From positions 26,135 to 40,928 of the forward strand of contig NW_013655280.1 of assembly GCF_000499385.1 (NCBI RefSeq): a stretch of DNA of 14,794 nucleotides. Direction: 5' to 3'. Made by a program: the position numbers and the translations under genes. The stretch is from Eimeria necatrix. Its lineage: Eukaryota; Apicomplexa; Conoidasida; Eucoccidiorida; Eimeriidae. Positions 7,734 to 14,695 of this stretch are shown here, one piece after another. Positions within the stretch are counted from its first letter, which is position 1. Each line of letters opens with the position of its first letter. A model generated the notes under the pieces. That model worked only from the letters and a program-made list of their open reading frames with translations, did no database searches and was not told the DNA's origin.

Positions 7734-9386
7734 GACGCAGCAGCAGCAGCAGCAACAAAAGACGCTCTAGAGCGAGCAGCAGCGCATGCAGAGACTTTCA
7801 GGGCCTGCAGCAAAAAGGGGCAGCAGCAGCTGCTGCTGCTGCAGCAGTGGCTCGGCGATGCAGCAGCAGCAGCAGATTTGCTGCTTCTGGAAGCAGAAAA
7901 AGATAAAAAAATCCACAAAGACACAAAACAGCTGATCTGGAGAATCGTTAAAGGTGCAAACCCTAAACCCTAAACCCTAAACCCTAAACCCTCAGGGCTG
8001 CGCCATAAACCCTTGCTTCTGATCTCTAAACCCTTGGCTTTGGCGCCCTGAAGCCTTGATTCCAAACCCTAAACCCTTTTCAGTAAACCCCAAACCCTAA
8101 ACCCTCGACTTCCAACACTAAACCCTAAACCCTAATTTTGGTTTCCTGCTGTACTGTTGCTGCGGCTTAGCGAGATACGAAAAGGGGAAGGGAGACACTT
8201 TGAATAAGGTAAACCAAACCCTAAACCCTAAACCCTAAACCCTAAACCCTAAACCCTAAAAAAGCCCACATTTCCCTGCTTCCCTGTTTCCAAAACCCTA
8301 ATGAGAGCCTCTAAGCTCTCCTCGGAAACCCTAAACCCTAAACCCTAGTCCAGGCTTTGAACCTTAAACCCTAGCTGCAAGCGCTAAACCCCTGAACTCT
8401 ACTAAACCCTAAACCCTAAACCCTTATTTTGAAGGCCTGGTCACCCGAGGCCGCTGGTCAAAACCCTAGGCCCTGAACCTTCAACTCTAAACCCTAAACC
8501 CTAAACCCTAAACCCTTTTTGCGCGCAGCTTGCCAAAAAACTCTACCGGTTTTCTGTAGGGTTTAGAGAAACAAAATCTGAAAAAAGAAAAGAAGAATTA
8601 ACTGCTGCTGCTGCTGCTGCATGCAAAAGCTTCAAAGCCCCGCCGCCTTCTGTTGAGGACTTGTTTGTGGGCAACTACGAGCTCTACGAGAGAGTGCTTT
8701 CGCAGTGTGCGCAAACCCTAAACCCTAAACCCTAAACCCTAAACCCTAAACCCTAAACCCTAATTCCGAGGGGCTGCGGGCGGTTTCTGCAGACGAAAAG
8801 GAGAAGGCGGCAGAGCAGCAGCACAAGGACTACTTCGAAACCCTTGTGGACGTTGGTGAGCCTCCAAACCCTAAATCTTAAACCCTAAGCCGTGATCACT
8901 AAACCCTAAACCCTAATTTGGGGTTTTTTCTCGCCTGCGATGTTCGCGCAGCCATCGAAAAAGTGCAGCCCTTCGATGCAGCAAAAGCTACAAGTGAGTT
9001 TGGGCCTTACTGCTGCTTCGCTTGCTGCTGCGCATATTCACTTATCTAGGGTTTAGGGTTTAGGGTTTAGGGTTTGAGGTTTCTTTTGGTCCTGCGGGCC
9101 CTACGCGTCACTTAGTTTCCAGCGTGTTCAGCCAAAGCAGCAGCAGCTGCGTTTAGGGTTTAGGGTTTAGGGTTTAGGGTTTGCATGATCTGCAGCTGCA
9201 CTGGAGCAGCTCATGAAGAGAGCCCGCTTGGGGGTTTCGAAGGAAGGCAAACGGCACCTCAAAACCCTAAAGATGATGCCCCAAACCCTAAACCCTAAAC
9301 CCTGGAGAGAAGCGGCGCTGCAAACCCCCGGAGTGAAGGCGGAAAAGAAAATTAAAAAGTACCGTTCTGTGGCAGTTGCTGACTGA
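7168..9386 (+). CDS. Gene 3: multi-exon protein of unknown function, 5' end unresolved
   Basis: I do not recognise this protein. Six phase-consistent exons: 7168-7953, 8171-8208, 8529-8706, 8793-8855, 8952-8993 and 9196-9386 (TGA 9384-9386), giving 431 codons plus stop. The first exon enters in phase 1 after GGCGCAG, so a start exon is missing; ATG 7020 was considered but its donors end in phase 2. Order of parts: Ala/Leu-rich SLVLRDLSDVAAACLAAERQ; LLQWLLGGPGAFAVQRYGGP; a Leu-Gln heptad-like run; basic KKTRKRRGKKTKEMKE; PFELEKHFAAEEFYSLYTRD; Ala runs; QLIWRIVKARYEKGKGDTLN; KKLYRFSVGFRE; PPPSVEDLFVGNYELYERVL; KDYFETLVDVAIEKVQPFDA; ALEQLMKRARLGVSKEGKRH; basic C-terminus KKIKKYRSVAVAD. The basic patches could suggest a nuclear or RNA-linked role, but that is a guess. 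Several introns start with or contain CCCTAAA tracts, and the last exon translates one as QTLNPKP. Confidence 0.6.
7958..8517 (+). repeat. CCCTAAA tracts in gene 3 introns 1 and 2
   Basis: Tracts at about 7959-7992, 8063-8078, 8094-8105, 8119-8134, 8215-8259, 8328-8347, 8404-8423 and 8486-8516, all CCCTAAA, with many degenerate units between them (for example GAACCTTAAACCC). Together they fill most of both introns. Confidence 0.9.
8711..8920 (+). repeat. CCCTAAA tracts in gene 3 introns 3 and 4
   Basis: A pure tract at about 8711-8763 begins within 5 bases of the GTGCGC donor. Shorter degenerate tracts lie at 8864-8919. Confidence 0.9.
9047..9181 (+). repeat. TTTAGGG tracts in gene 3 intron 5
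   Basis: Two tracts, 9047-9075 and about 9150-9181, flank unique sequence that contains an exon-like 19-nt segment (9132-9150). Including that segment would break the frame. Confidence 0.9.
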
Positions 9387-9660
9387 GGTAAAAGTAATTT
9401 ATATATTTCCCATTATTTATTTAATTATTATTATTTGTTATTTATTGTTGTTTATTATTTATTATTTCTCTTTTATTCATCTTTTGTCGATTTGTTCGCC
9501 GCCGGCTTGGCTGGAAGGAGCCGCTGTAGGTTCGGCTGTACGTACACCCGAAATGCAAGTACTCACGAGGCTTTGTTAGGGGCGCGCATGCAAAGAAACT
9601 TGAAAAGAAATAATTAATAATTAATAATAATTAATAAATTAGAAATTAAATGTTTTTAGT
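9387..9660 (+). other. AT-rich spacer after gene 3
   Basis: TTATT-type simple sequence (about 9398-9480), a GC-richer island with a palindrome-like GCTGTACGTACACC (9535-9548) and GCATGC (9586-9591), then TTAATAA repeats at about 9610-9650. I see no gene. Confidence 0.6.
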
Positions 9661-9716
9661 TCCGTTTTTTTCAAATGAAATGAAGAAGAAAACAAGTCGA
9701 GCCGTCGCGCCGCTGC

Positions 9717-9730
9717 GGTGTCTAGACACC
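9717..9730. promoter_or_regulatory. GGTGTCTAGACACC perfect palindrome
   Basis: A perfect 14-bp inverted repeat with the same GGTGT/ACACC half-sites as the other spacer palindromes. A degenerate half-site, AGGTGTATGCGC, follows at about 9737. Confidence 0.45.
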
Positions 9731-9909
9731 CGCTCCAGGTGTATGCGCAGGTCTTCCTGCGGCTCTTCGAAAGGGAAATCGACTCAAAAAAGAAAAATAA
9801 GAATTTAAAAACATTTTATTTTCAAATAGTAATGCATTTGCGTTGCAAAAAAGGAACTTAATTGCATTCATTTGCTGCGGCCCAAGAGGCCAGTGCCTCT
9901 TCGGGTTCA

Positions 9910-9923
9910 GGTGTATGTACACC
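9910..9923. promoter_or_regulatory. GGTGTATGTACACC palindrome
   Basis: Identical to the 6743 site over 14 bases. It is followed by GCAAACC and a short TTTAGGG tract (9948-9967). Confidence 0.45.
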
Positions 9924-10039
9924 GCAAACCCTCGGCAACCAAAAACGAGGGTTTAGGGTTTAGGGTTTTGAGTCTGTTGAGGCGGAGGAATGCAAAGCAG
10001 CTGTTGAGTTGTTATTCTGAATTATTCTTATTTGAGAAA

Positions 10040-10436
10040 TAAAACAAAAAATTAAATTTAAAAATGCAAAAGTGCTGCTAAAAAGGTGCAAAATAAATGC
10101 CAGTTAGATTCTTAAAAATGCAAAATACACTTTTGAATAGTTGCGAAATAAACCACCAAAAGATTCCAAAAACCTTCTGAATAAACTTTTAAAAAGATCC
10201 GGAAAAGACTCTATAAATAAACTTTTAAAAAAAACTTTTTAGAATCTTTTCAATATTCCAAAAAGGTTGTGAAAAGATTCCAATTAAGCTCTTAAACAAC
10301 CTTTAAAAGACTACAAATAAACTTCAAAAAAGATTCCAAAAACACTTTCAATAAACTTTAAAAAGACTTTAAATACACTTTCAAAAAGATTTTAAAAACA
10401 CTTTTAATAAACTTTAAAAATGATTCTGAAAAGTTG
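10040..10436 (+). repeat. Degenerate A-rich tandem repeat
   Basis: Variants of AATAAACTTTAAAAAGATTCCAAAAAC recur many times with drifting spacing. There is no reading frame. It ends just before the palindrome at 10449. Confidence 0.75.
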
Positions 10437-10448
10437 AAAGCGCTTTGA

Positions 10449-10462
10449 GGTGTACGTACACC
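10449..10462. promoter_or_regulatory. GGTGTACGTACACC perfect palindrome
   Basis: A perfect 14-bp palindrome, flanked by GCGCTTTGA and GCAGTGGGCCC. Confidence 0.45.
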
Positions 10463-10500
10463 GCAGTGGGCCCACAGCCCAAAACTAAATTAAAAGTTAA

Positions 10501-10588
10501 TTTTAAAAAATGCATTTTTAATTTTTTAAAATAAAAAATGCATTTTTATTTTTTAAAATAAAAAATGCATTTTTTATTTTTTAAAATA
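10501..10588. repeat. Three tandem TGCAT-centred AT palindromes
   Basis: Units of about 27-28 bp (TGCA at 10511, 10539 and 10566), each of the form AAAAATGCATTTTT joined by TTTTAAAAT. Both unit and array are close to self-complementary. Confidence 0.85.
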
Positions 10589-10662
10589 AAACTTCACAAA
10601 TTCATTTGCTGCTCATCTTCGCGGGCAACTCCACGCGAAGCCAAACCAATGCATGCAGTTAA

Positions 10663-10870
10663 CAGCAGCAGCAGCAGCAGCAGCAGCTGCTGCTGCTGCT
10701 GCTGCGCTGCTGCTGCTGCGCTGCTTGTGCTACGCCGCTGCTGCTGCTGCGCTGCTTGCGCTACGCTGCTGCTGCTGCCGCTGCTGCGCTGCTTGTGCTA
10801 CGCTGCAGCAGCTGCTGCTGCTCCGCTGCTGCTGCTGCGCTGCTGCTGCTGCTGCTGCTGCTGCTATCTG
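10663..10870. repeat. CAG-to-CTG inverted junction and imperfect CTG array
   Basis: Eight CAG units (10663-10686) meet six CTG units (10687-10704), making a 36-bp perfect palindrome. A CTG array follows with recurring CGCTGCTTGTGCTACG or CGCTGCTTGCGCTACG interruptions. The open frames (poly-Cys, poly-Leu, poly-Ala) have no supporting non-repeat sequence. Confidence 0.85.
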
Positions 10871-10922
10871 CATGCATTTGCGAGGCGCCGAAGTGTAGTG
10901 TGTGTTGGGGTGTACATACACC
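10870..10922. promoter_or_regulatory. GCATGC and GGTGTACATACACC between two CTG arrays
   Basis: GCATGC (10870-10875) lies about 33 bases before the palindrome-like site (10909-10922). Together with the flanking sequence this is an island of unique sequence between two CTG arrays. Confidence 0.35.
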
Positions 10923-10979
10923 TCAAAACAGCTCCTTTGGCGTTAATTGCGGATTTACAAAAAACACTTTTTGCTTTTT

Positions 10980-11188
10980 GCTGCTGCTGCTGCTGCGCTG
11001 CTGCTGCTGCTGTTGCTGTTGCTGCGGCCGTCGTGCTCCTGCTGCAGCGGCTTCTGTCGTGCTGCTGCTGCAGTTGCTGCTGGTGCGCTGCTGCTGCAGT
11101 TGCTGCGCTGCTGCTGCAGTTGCTGCGCTGCTGCTGCAGTTGCTGCCGCTGCTGCTGCGGCGCCGCTGCTGCCTTGATGCTGCTGCTT

Positions 11189-11220
<32 letters not shown>
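10980..11220 (+). repeat. Second imperfect CTG array
   Basis: CTG runs with CGCTG, GTTGCTG and TCGTGCTGCTG interruptions, including a period of about 21 bp (CTGCTGCAGTTGCTGCG) repeated around 11068-11145. Coding status is unsupported. Confidence 0.8.
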
Positions 11221-11221
<1 letters not shown>

Positions 11222-11274
11222 CAGAGAAATGCCTTCACCAACTGCTGCGGTTTATGTACACCTTCCTCTAAACG

Positions 11275-11368
11275 AGGGGCCCCTCCAGGGGCCCCTCCAG
11301 GGGCCCCTGGGGGGGCCCCGGGGGCCCCCCGGGGGGCCCCCGGGGGGCCCCCAGGGGGCCCCCTCGAG
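11275..11368. repeat. GGGGCCCC array
   Basis: About 95 bp of self-complementary GGGGCCCCTCCA, then GGGGGGCCCCC units: almost pure G and C, flanked by AT-rich or CTG sequence. One frame gives a Gly-Ala-Pro run (10565-11386 open frame), but nothing else supports coding. Confidence 0.9.
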
Positions 11369-11410
11369 GGTTTAGAATTAAAATGATTTAAAGAAAAAGA
11401 GCAGCAGCAG

Positions 11411-11466
11411 TTTTGTGGGTTGTGGGGCGAAGCTGAGGTGTACAGACAGCTCAGGGGGACAGAAAG
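11411..11466 (+). CDS. Possible orphan exon
   Basis: Between an AGCAGCAG acceptor and a GTGTTT donor the phase-0 reading is FCGLWGEAEVYRQLRGTE. It resembles an exon in codon use, but its exit phase (2) does not join cleanly to the next candidate exon at 11700. The GAGGTGTACAGACAG inside it is related to the spacer palindromes and to the SEVYVQ segment of gene 1. It may instead be non-coding. Confidence 0.15.
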
Positions 11467-11504
11467 GTGTTTGTTTTCGGGTTTGGTGGCTTCTTCTTTT
11501 GCCC

Positions 11505-11690
11505 CAAACCCTAAACCCTAAACCCTAAACCCTAAACCCTAGGTCCACTGAGCAGCCTTTGGAGGGTTCGGGGTTTAGCAGCGCCGCTTAGGGTTTATTA
11601 GAGTTAAAAGGGTTTACGGCTCAGGTGAGGGACTTTAGCTTTAGTCAGAGGGTTTAGGGTTTAGGGTTTAGGGTTTAGGGTTTAGGGTTT
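11505..11690 (+). repeat. CCCTAAA tract then TTTAGGG tract
   Basis: CCCTAAA at about 11505-11541, degenerate units between, then TTTAGGG at about 11650-11690, ending some 10 bases before candidate gene 4 exon 1. Confidence 0.9.
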
Positions 11691-11699
11691 GCGTACAAG

Positions 11700-11783
11700 T
11701 CGACGGAGCGTTTTCTTTTCGATTTACTGCTGCGTCGACTTGGTCCCGAATGCGCACAAGCTGCTGCATTATCTGCTGCTGCT

Positions 11784-11814
<31 letters not shown>

Positions 11815-12465
11815 TCTTTGCTGCTGCTGCTGTTGTTGCTGCTGCTGCTGTTGCTGCTGCTGTTGTTGCGGTTGTGGCTGCAGCTTTCACTGCTGCTGCT
11901 GCTGTGGCTCTGCTGCAGCAGCCGGGAAGCCCCGGCAGGCTGCGTTCAGCCTCTAGGGTTTAGGGTTTAGGGTTTAGGGTTTAGGGTTTTGGCCTCCCCA
12001 GGGTGTATAGAGGAGTAACCAGAGGCATTTCTCCGTATGCCTTTATTAAACTTTCTCCAAGAAGACAGTCGTAAGGGTTTAGGGTTTAGGGTTTAGGGTT
12101 TAGCGCCTAGGGTTTAGCGCCTAGGGTTTAGGGTTTAGGGTTTGCGGCGTCGAGACGGCGCACTATGGACTGTGCGAAGTCGCAGCAGCTTTTGTCTTTG
12201 CAAAAAAAACCAAAAAGATTAATTTAGTAAACCCTAAACCCTAAACCCTAAACCCTAAACCCTGCACACGGGAAACTGCGCATGCACTTTGGGGCTTTTG
12301 GCCGAGCCCAGCAAGAACTTTGATTTTGCCTCTAAACCCTAAACCCTGAACCCTAAACCCTAAACCCTAAACCCTAATCCGCAACCAACAAACCCTGAAT
12401 TTCAGGAGTGTCGCTCTGTTTTTTGCTTCTCTCGGATTTGGTTGCTTTCAGACCCCAAGCCCTAA
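11700..12465 (+). CDS. Candidate gene 4: Ala/Val-rich small protein, tentative
   Basis: Four exons can be chained with consistent phase: 11700-11957 (258 nt, phase 0 to 0, donor AGG|GTTTAG), 12025-12070 (acceptor CCAGAG, donor GTAAGG), 12186-12226 (acceptor GTCGCAG, donor GTAAAC) and 12406-12465 (acceptor TTTCAG, stop TAA 12463-12465). The first exon has no start codon but is open throughout and reads STERFLFDLLLRRLGPECAQ, then a long Ala/Val tract from GCT/GTT repeats, then LLQQPGSPGRLRSAS. The others read AFLRMPLLNFLQEDS, AFVFAKKTKKINL and ECRSVFCFSRIW. Exon 1 is the most credible part. An alternative exon 12002-12070 read in phase 2 gives VYRGVTRGISPYAF but does not match the phase of exon 1. 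No family is recognised. Confidence 0.3.
11956..12142 (+). repeat. TTTAGGG tracts with TTTAGCGCCTAGGG variant
   Basis: Tracts at 11956-11987 and about 12075-12141. The second contains a duplicated TTTAGCGCCTAGGG variant. Confidence 0.9.
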
Positions 12466-12770
12466 ACCCTAAACCCTAAACCCTAAACCCTAAACCCTAA
12501 ACCCTCGTTATGAGTTTTTACAAATCCCTCACAAGTTTTTTGTATTCGGTGCGTTGGTCTTGCTTGAACTGTACACCTCAAGTCTTGGCCCCTAAACCCT
12601 AAACCCTAAACCCTAAACCCTAAACCCTAAACCCTAACGAGTAAACCCTAGGGCCGCGTCGAGAGGCTCAAGGCCACCTTGCGAAAATGAGTAAAGAGGT
12701 GAGCCCCCCAGCTGCGCGTGAGCAAAACCCTAAACCCTAAACCCTAAACCCTAAACCCTAAACCCTCAGG
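12229..12770 (+). repeat. CCCTAAA tracts upstream of and in SPT5 intron 1
   Basis: Tracts at about 12229-12263, 12333-12377, 12462-12505, 12591-12637 and 12724-12767. They fill the region between candidate gene 4 and the SPT5 start and continue after the GTGAGC donor. Confidence 0.95.
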
Positions 12771-12950
12771 CGTAGCCCCGGAAGAGGAGGGTCCCCAGGA
12801 AGCGTGCGTTCCCCTGTCTCGCCGCGGCGAGGGTTTAGGGTTTAGGGTTTAGGGTTTAGGGTTTGTGCGGCGCAGGAAGAAGAGGCCTCTTCCTCTTCTT
12901 CTGCTGCAGAAGACAGCAGCGGCAGCAGCAGCTCGGACTCCGAGTCGGGC

Positions 12951-12992
<42 letters not shown>

Positions 12993-13444
12993 AGAGAGAA
13001 AAAGAGTAAAAGCAAAAGCAAAAGAGCAGCAGAAAAAACAAAAAGCAAACGGCAGCAAGCGAGAGAAAGAGCAGCAAAACGCAGAAGGGGAGTCAGCGCT
13101 TTCCTCGATGTCGAGGCGCAGGTGAGGGTTTAGGGTTTAGGGTTTAGGGTTTAGGGTTTAGGGTTTAGGGTTTGGGGTGAGGCGCAGCAGGGCTTTGGGC
13201 GGCCTCGGGAGTGTTTTCGTTAGGGTTTAGGGTTTGCGCTGCGTCGACGGCGGTCTGCGCGGCCGGGCCCCCTAGGGTTTAGGGTTTAGGGTTTAGGGTT
13301 TAGGGTTTAGGGTTTAGGGTTTAGGGTTTGGCGCTAGGTTGGAGATGAAGAAGAAGAAGAAGAACTCGACGAATTCATAGACCCTAGCGAAGCCCGCGAG
13401 GCTTCGCGGTTAGCAGCAAAAGCAGCAGAAGCGCGGCGGCTGTC

Positions 13445-13494
<50 letters not shown>

Positions 13495-14695
13495 GGGGCC
13501 GCCGCGGCGGCTCCGCCCATCTCGTTTCTGCTATTGACTCTCTCACGAGAAGATATCAAGACCAATCTTTTGAAGAAGGAGAAGAAGACGAAGATGACTT
13601 CGACGACGCAGAGGCCCTCGACTGTGAGGGTTTAGGGTTTAGGGTTTAGGGTTTAGGGTTTAGGGTTGGGGGGCGGGGGGACACGGCAGGCAGGCAGCGA
13701 CGCGGCAACGCTGCAGACTCGCGGGGAGGAGTTGGCACAGAGGGCTTAGGGTTTAGGGTTTTAGGGCTAGGGTTTAGGGTTTAGGGTTTAGGGTTTAGGG
13801 TTTAGGGTTTAGGGTTTAGGGTTTTCCGCAGATGACGAATCCGCTGAGGCCAACATCCTGCCGGACATGCGGGACCCCAAGTTGTGGATGGTTCGTTTGA
13901 ATAAGGTAAACCCTAAACCCTAAACCCTAAACCCCACTTTCCTGACTTCGTGATGCGTGCAAACGAGGGTTTTAGAGCGAGCGCCGAGGGTTTATCGTCT
14001 AGGGTTTAGGGTTTAGGGTTTAGGGTTTAGGGTTTAGGGTTTGGGGTTTATTGCCTGCTGCGCGGGCTGGCGCGGAGGGGACCTGGGCTGGCCCTCTTGA
14101 AGGCCCCAGGGCTTCCAGCACAGGGTCTAGGGTTTAGGGTTTAGGGTTTAGGGTTTAGGGTTTAGGGTTTAGGGTTTAGGGTTTGGCGCAGAGCGGGACG
14201 GAGCGGCAAGAAGTAATTGCCATTTTAAATAAATGTTTTCTTCACGCCAAGCAAGGAGTGGATTTGCAAATTTATTCTGTCTTCGCCTCCGATGACACCA
14301 AAGGTAACTCTAAACCCTAAACCCTAAACCCTAAACCCTAAACCCTCGAACAGGTGGTTTGAGAATTTAGAACACACAGAAAACGCAGCACCAAAGCAGC
14401 AGCAGCAGCAGCAGCAGCTAAACCCCAGCTGCTGCAGAACGCTTATGAGGGTTTAGGCTTTTCTAGGGTTTTGCAGTGCTCACTGGGGCTTTCATAGGGT
14501 TTAGGGTTTAGGGTTTAGGGTTTACAATTTAGACCATATACCTACGCCTATGGGATACGCTTCAGAGTTTAGTTCTTCGGGTTTGATATTTAAGGGTTTA
14601 GGGTTTAGGGTTTAGGGTTTAGGGTTTAGGGTTTGAACAGACTACCTCTACGTGGAGGCCGAGAGCCAGTTCGCAGTCAAAGAAGCTCTTCGAGG
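12687..14695 (+). CDS. SPT5: Transcription elongation factor SPT5, N-terminal half (3' end beyond window)
   Basis: SPT5 pairs with SPT4 (DSIF) and binds RNA polymerase II through its NGN domain to control processivity in the nucleus. Exons: 12687-12698 (MSKE), 12876-13121, 13338-13623, 13832-13905, 14192-14303 and 14641-14695, phases agreeing at every junction. The N-terminus is acidic and Ser-rich with 13 Gln, followed by basic KSKSKSKRAAEKTKSKR, then KRRRGVSAFLDVEAQVGDEE, ELDEFID, 16 Gln, SLTRRYQDQSFEE and an Asp/Glu block. DPKLWMVRLNK opens the NGN domain; it continues with ERQEVIAILNKCF and closes with YLYVEAESQFAVKEAL, matching the family pattern 'DPNLW..K' to 'GYIYVEA....VKQAI'. The KOW domains must lie past the right edge. 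The last donor, G|GTTTAG, is inferred. The tiny first exon rests only on a good ATG context (GAAAATGA), a GTGAGC donor and phase. Identity is firm from the NGN region; the acidic N-terminus fits too. Confidence 0.85.

Noticed and set aside
9132..9150. 19-nt exon in gene 3 between GTTCAG and GTTTAG
   Set aside because: Including it puts the long final exon out of frame; skipping it joins exon 5 to exon 6 in phase.
9722..9922. 66-residue minus-strand open frame
   Set aside because: It spans two palindromic motif sites and AT-rich sequence, with no family likeness and no splice or start context.
10565..11386. 273-residue open frame with Cys, Leu, Ala and Gly-Ala-Pro runs
   Set aside because: It is made almost wholly of CTG and GGGGCCCC repeats, with no non-repeat stretch that looks like protein; equally long frames exist beside it.
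11675..11890. Minus-strand Ala/Thr-rich frame
   Set aside because: It is the reverse-strand shadow of the GCT/GTT tract; the + strand frame has better non-repeat ends and splice sites.
12002..12070. VYRGVTRGISPYAF as part of an AP2 DNA-binding domain
   Set aside because: Only a loose likeness to the YRGV start of AP2 domains over a few residues; the phase does not match the preceding exon and no further AP2 sequence follows.
12771..12830. Exon after CCTCAG at about 12770 in the SPT5 5' region
   Set aside because: In the phase left by the MSKE exon it meets a stop at once (GCG TAG), so it is treated as intron.
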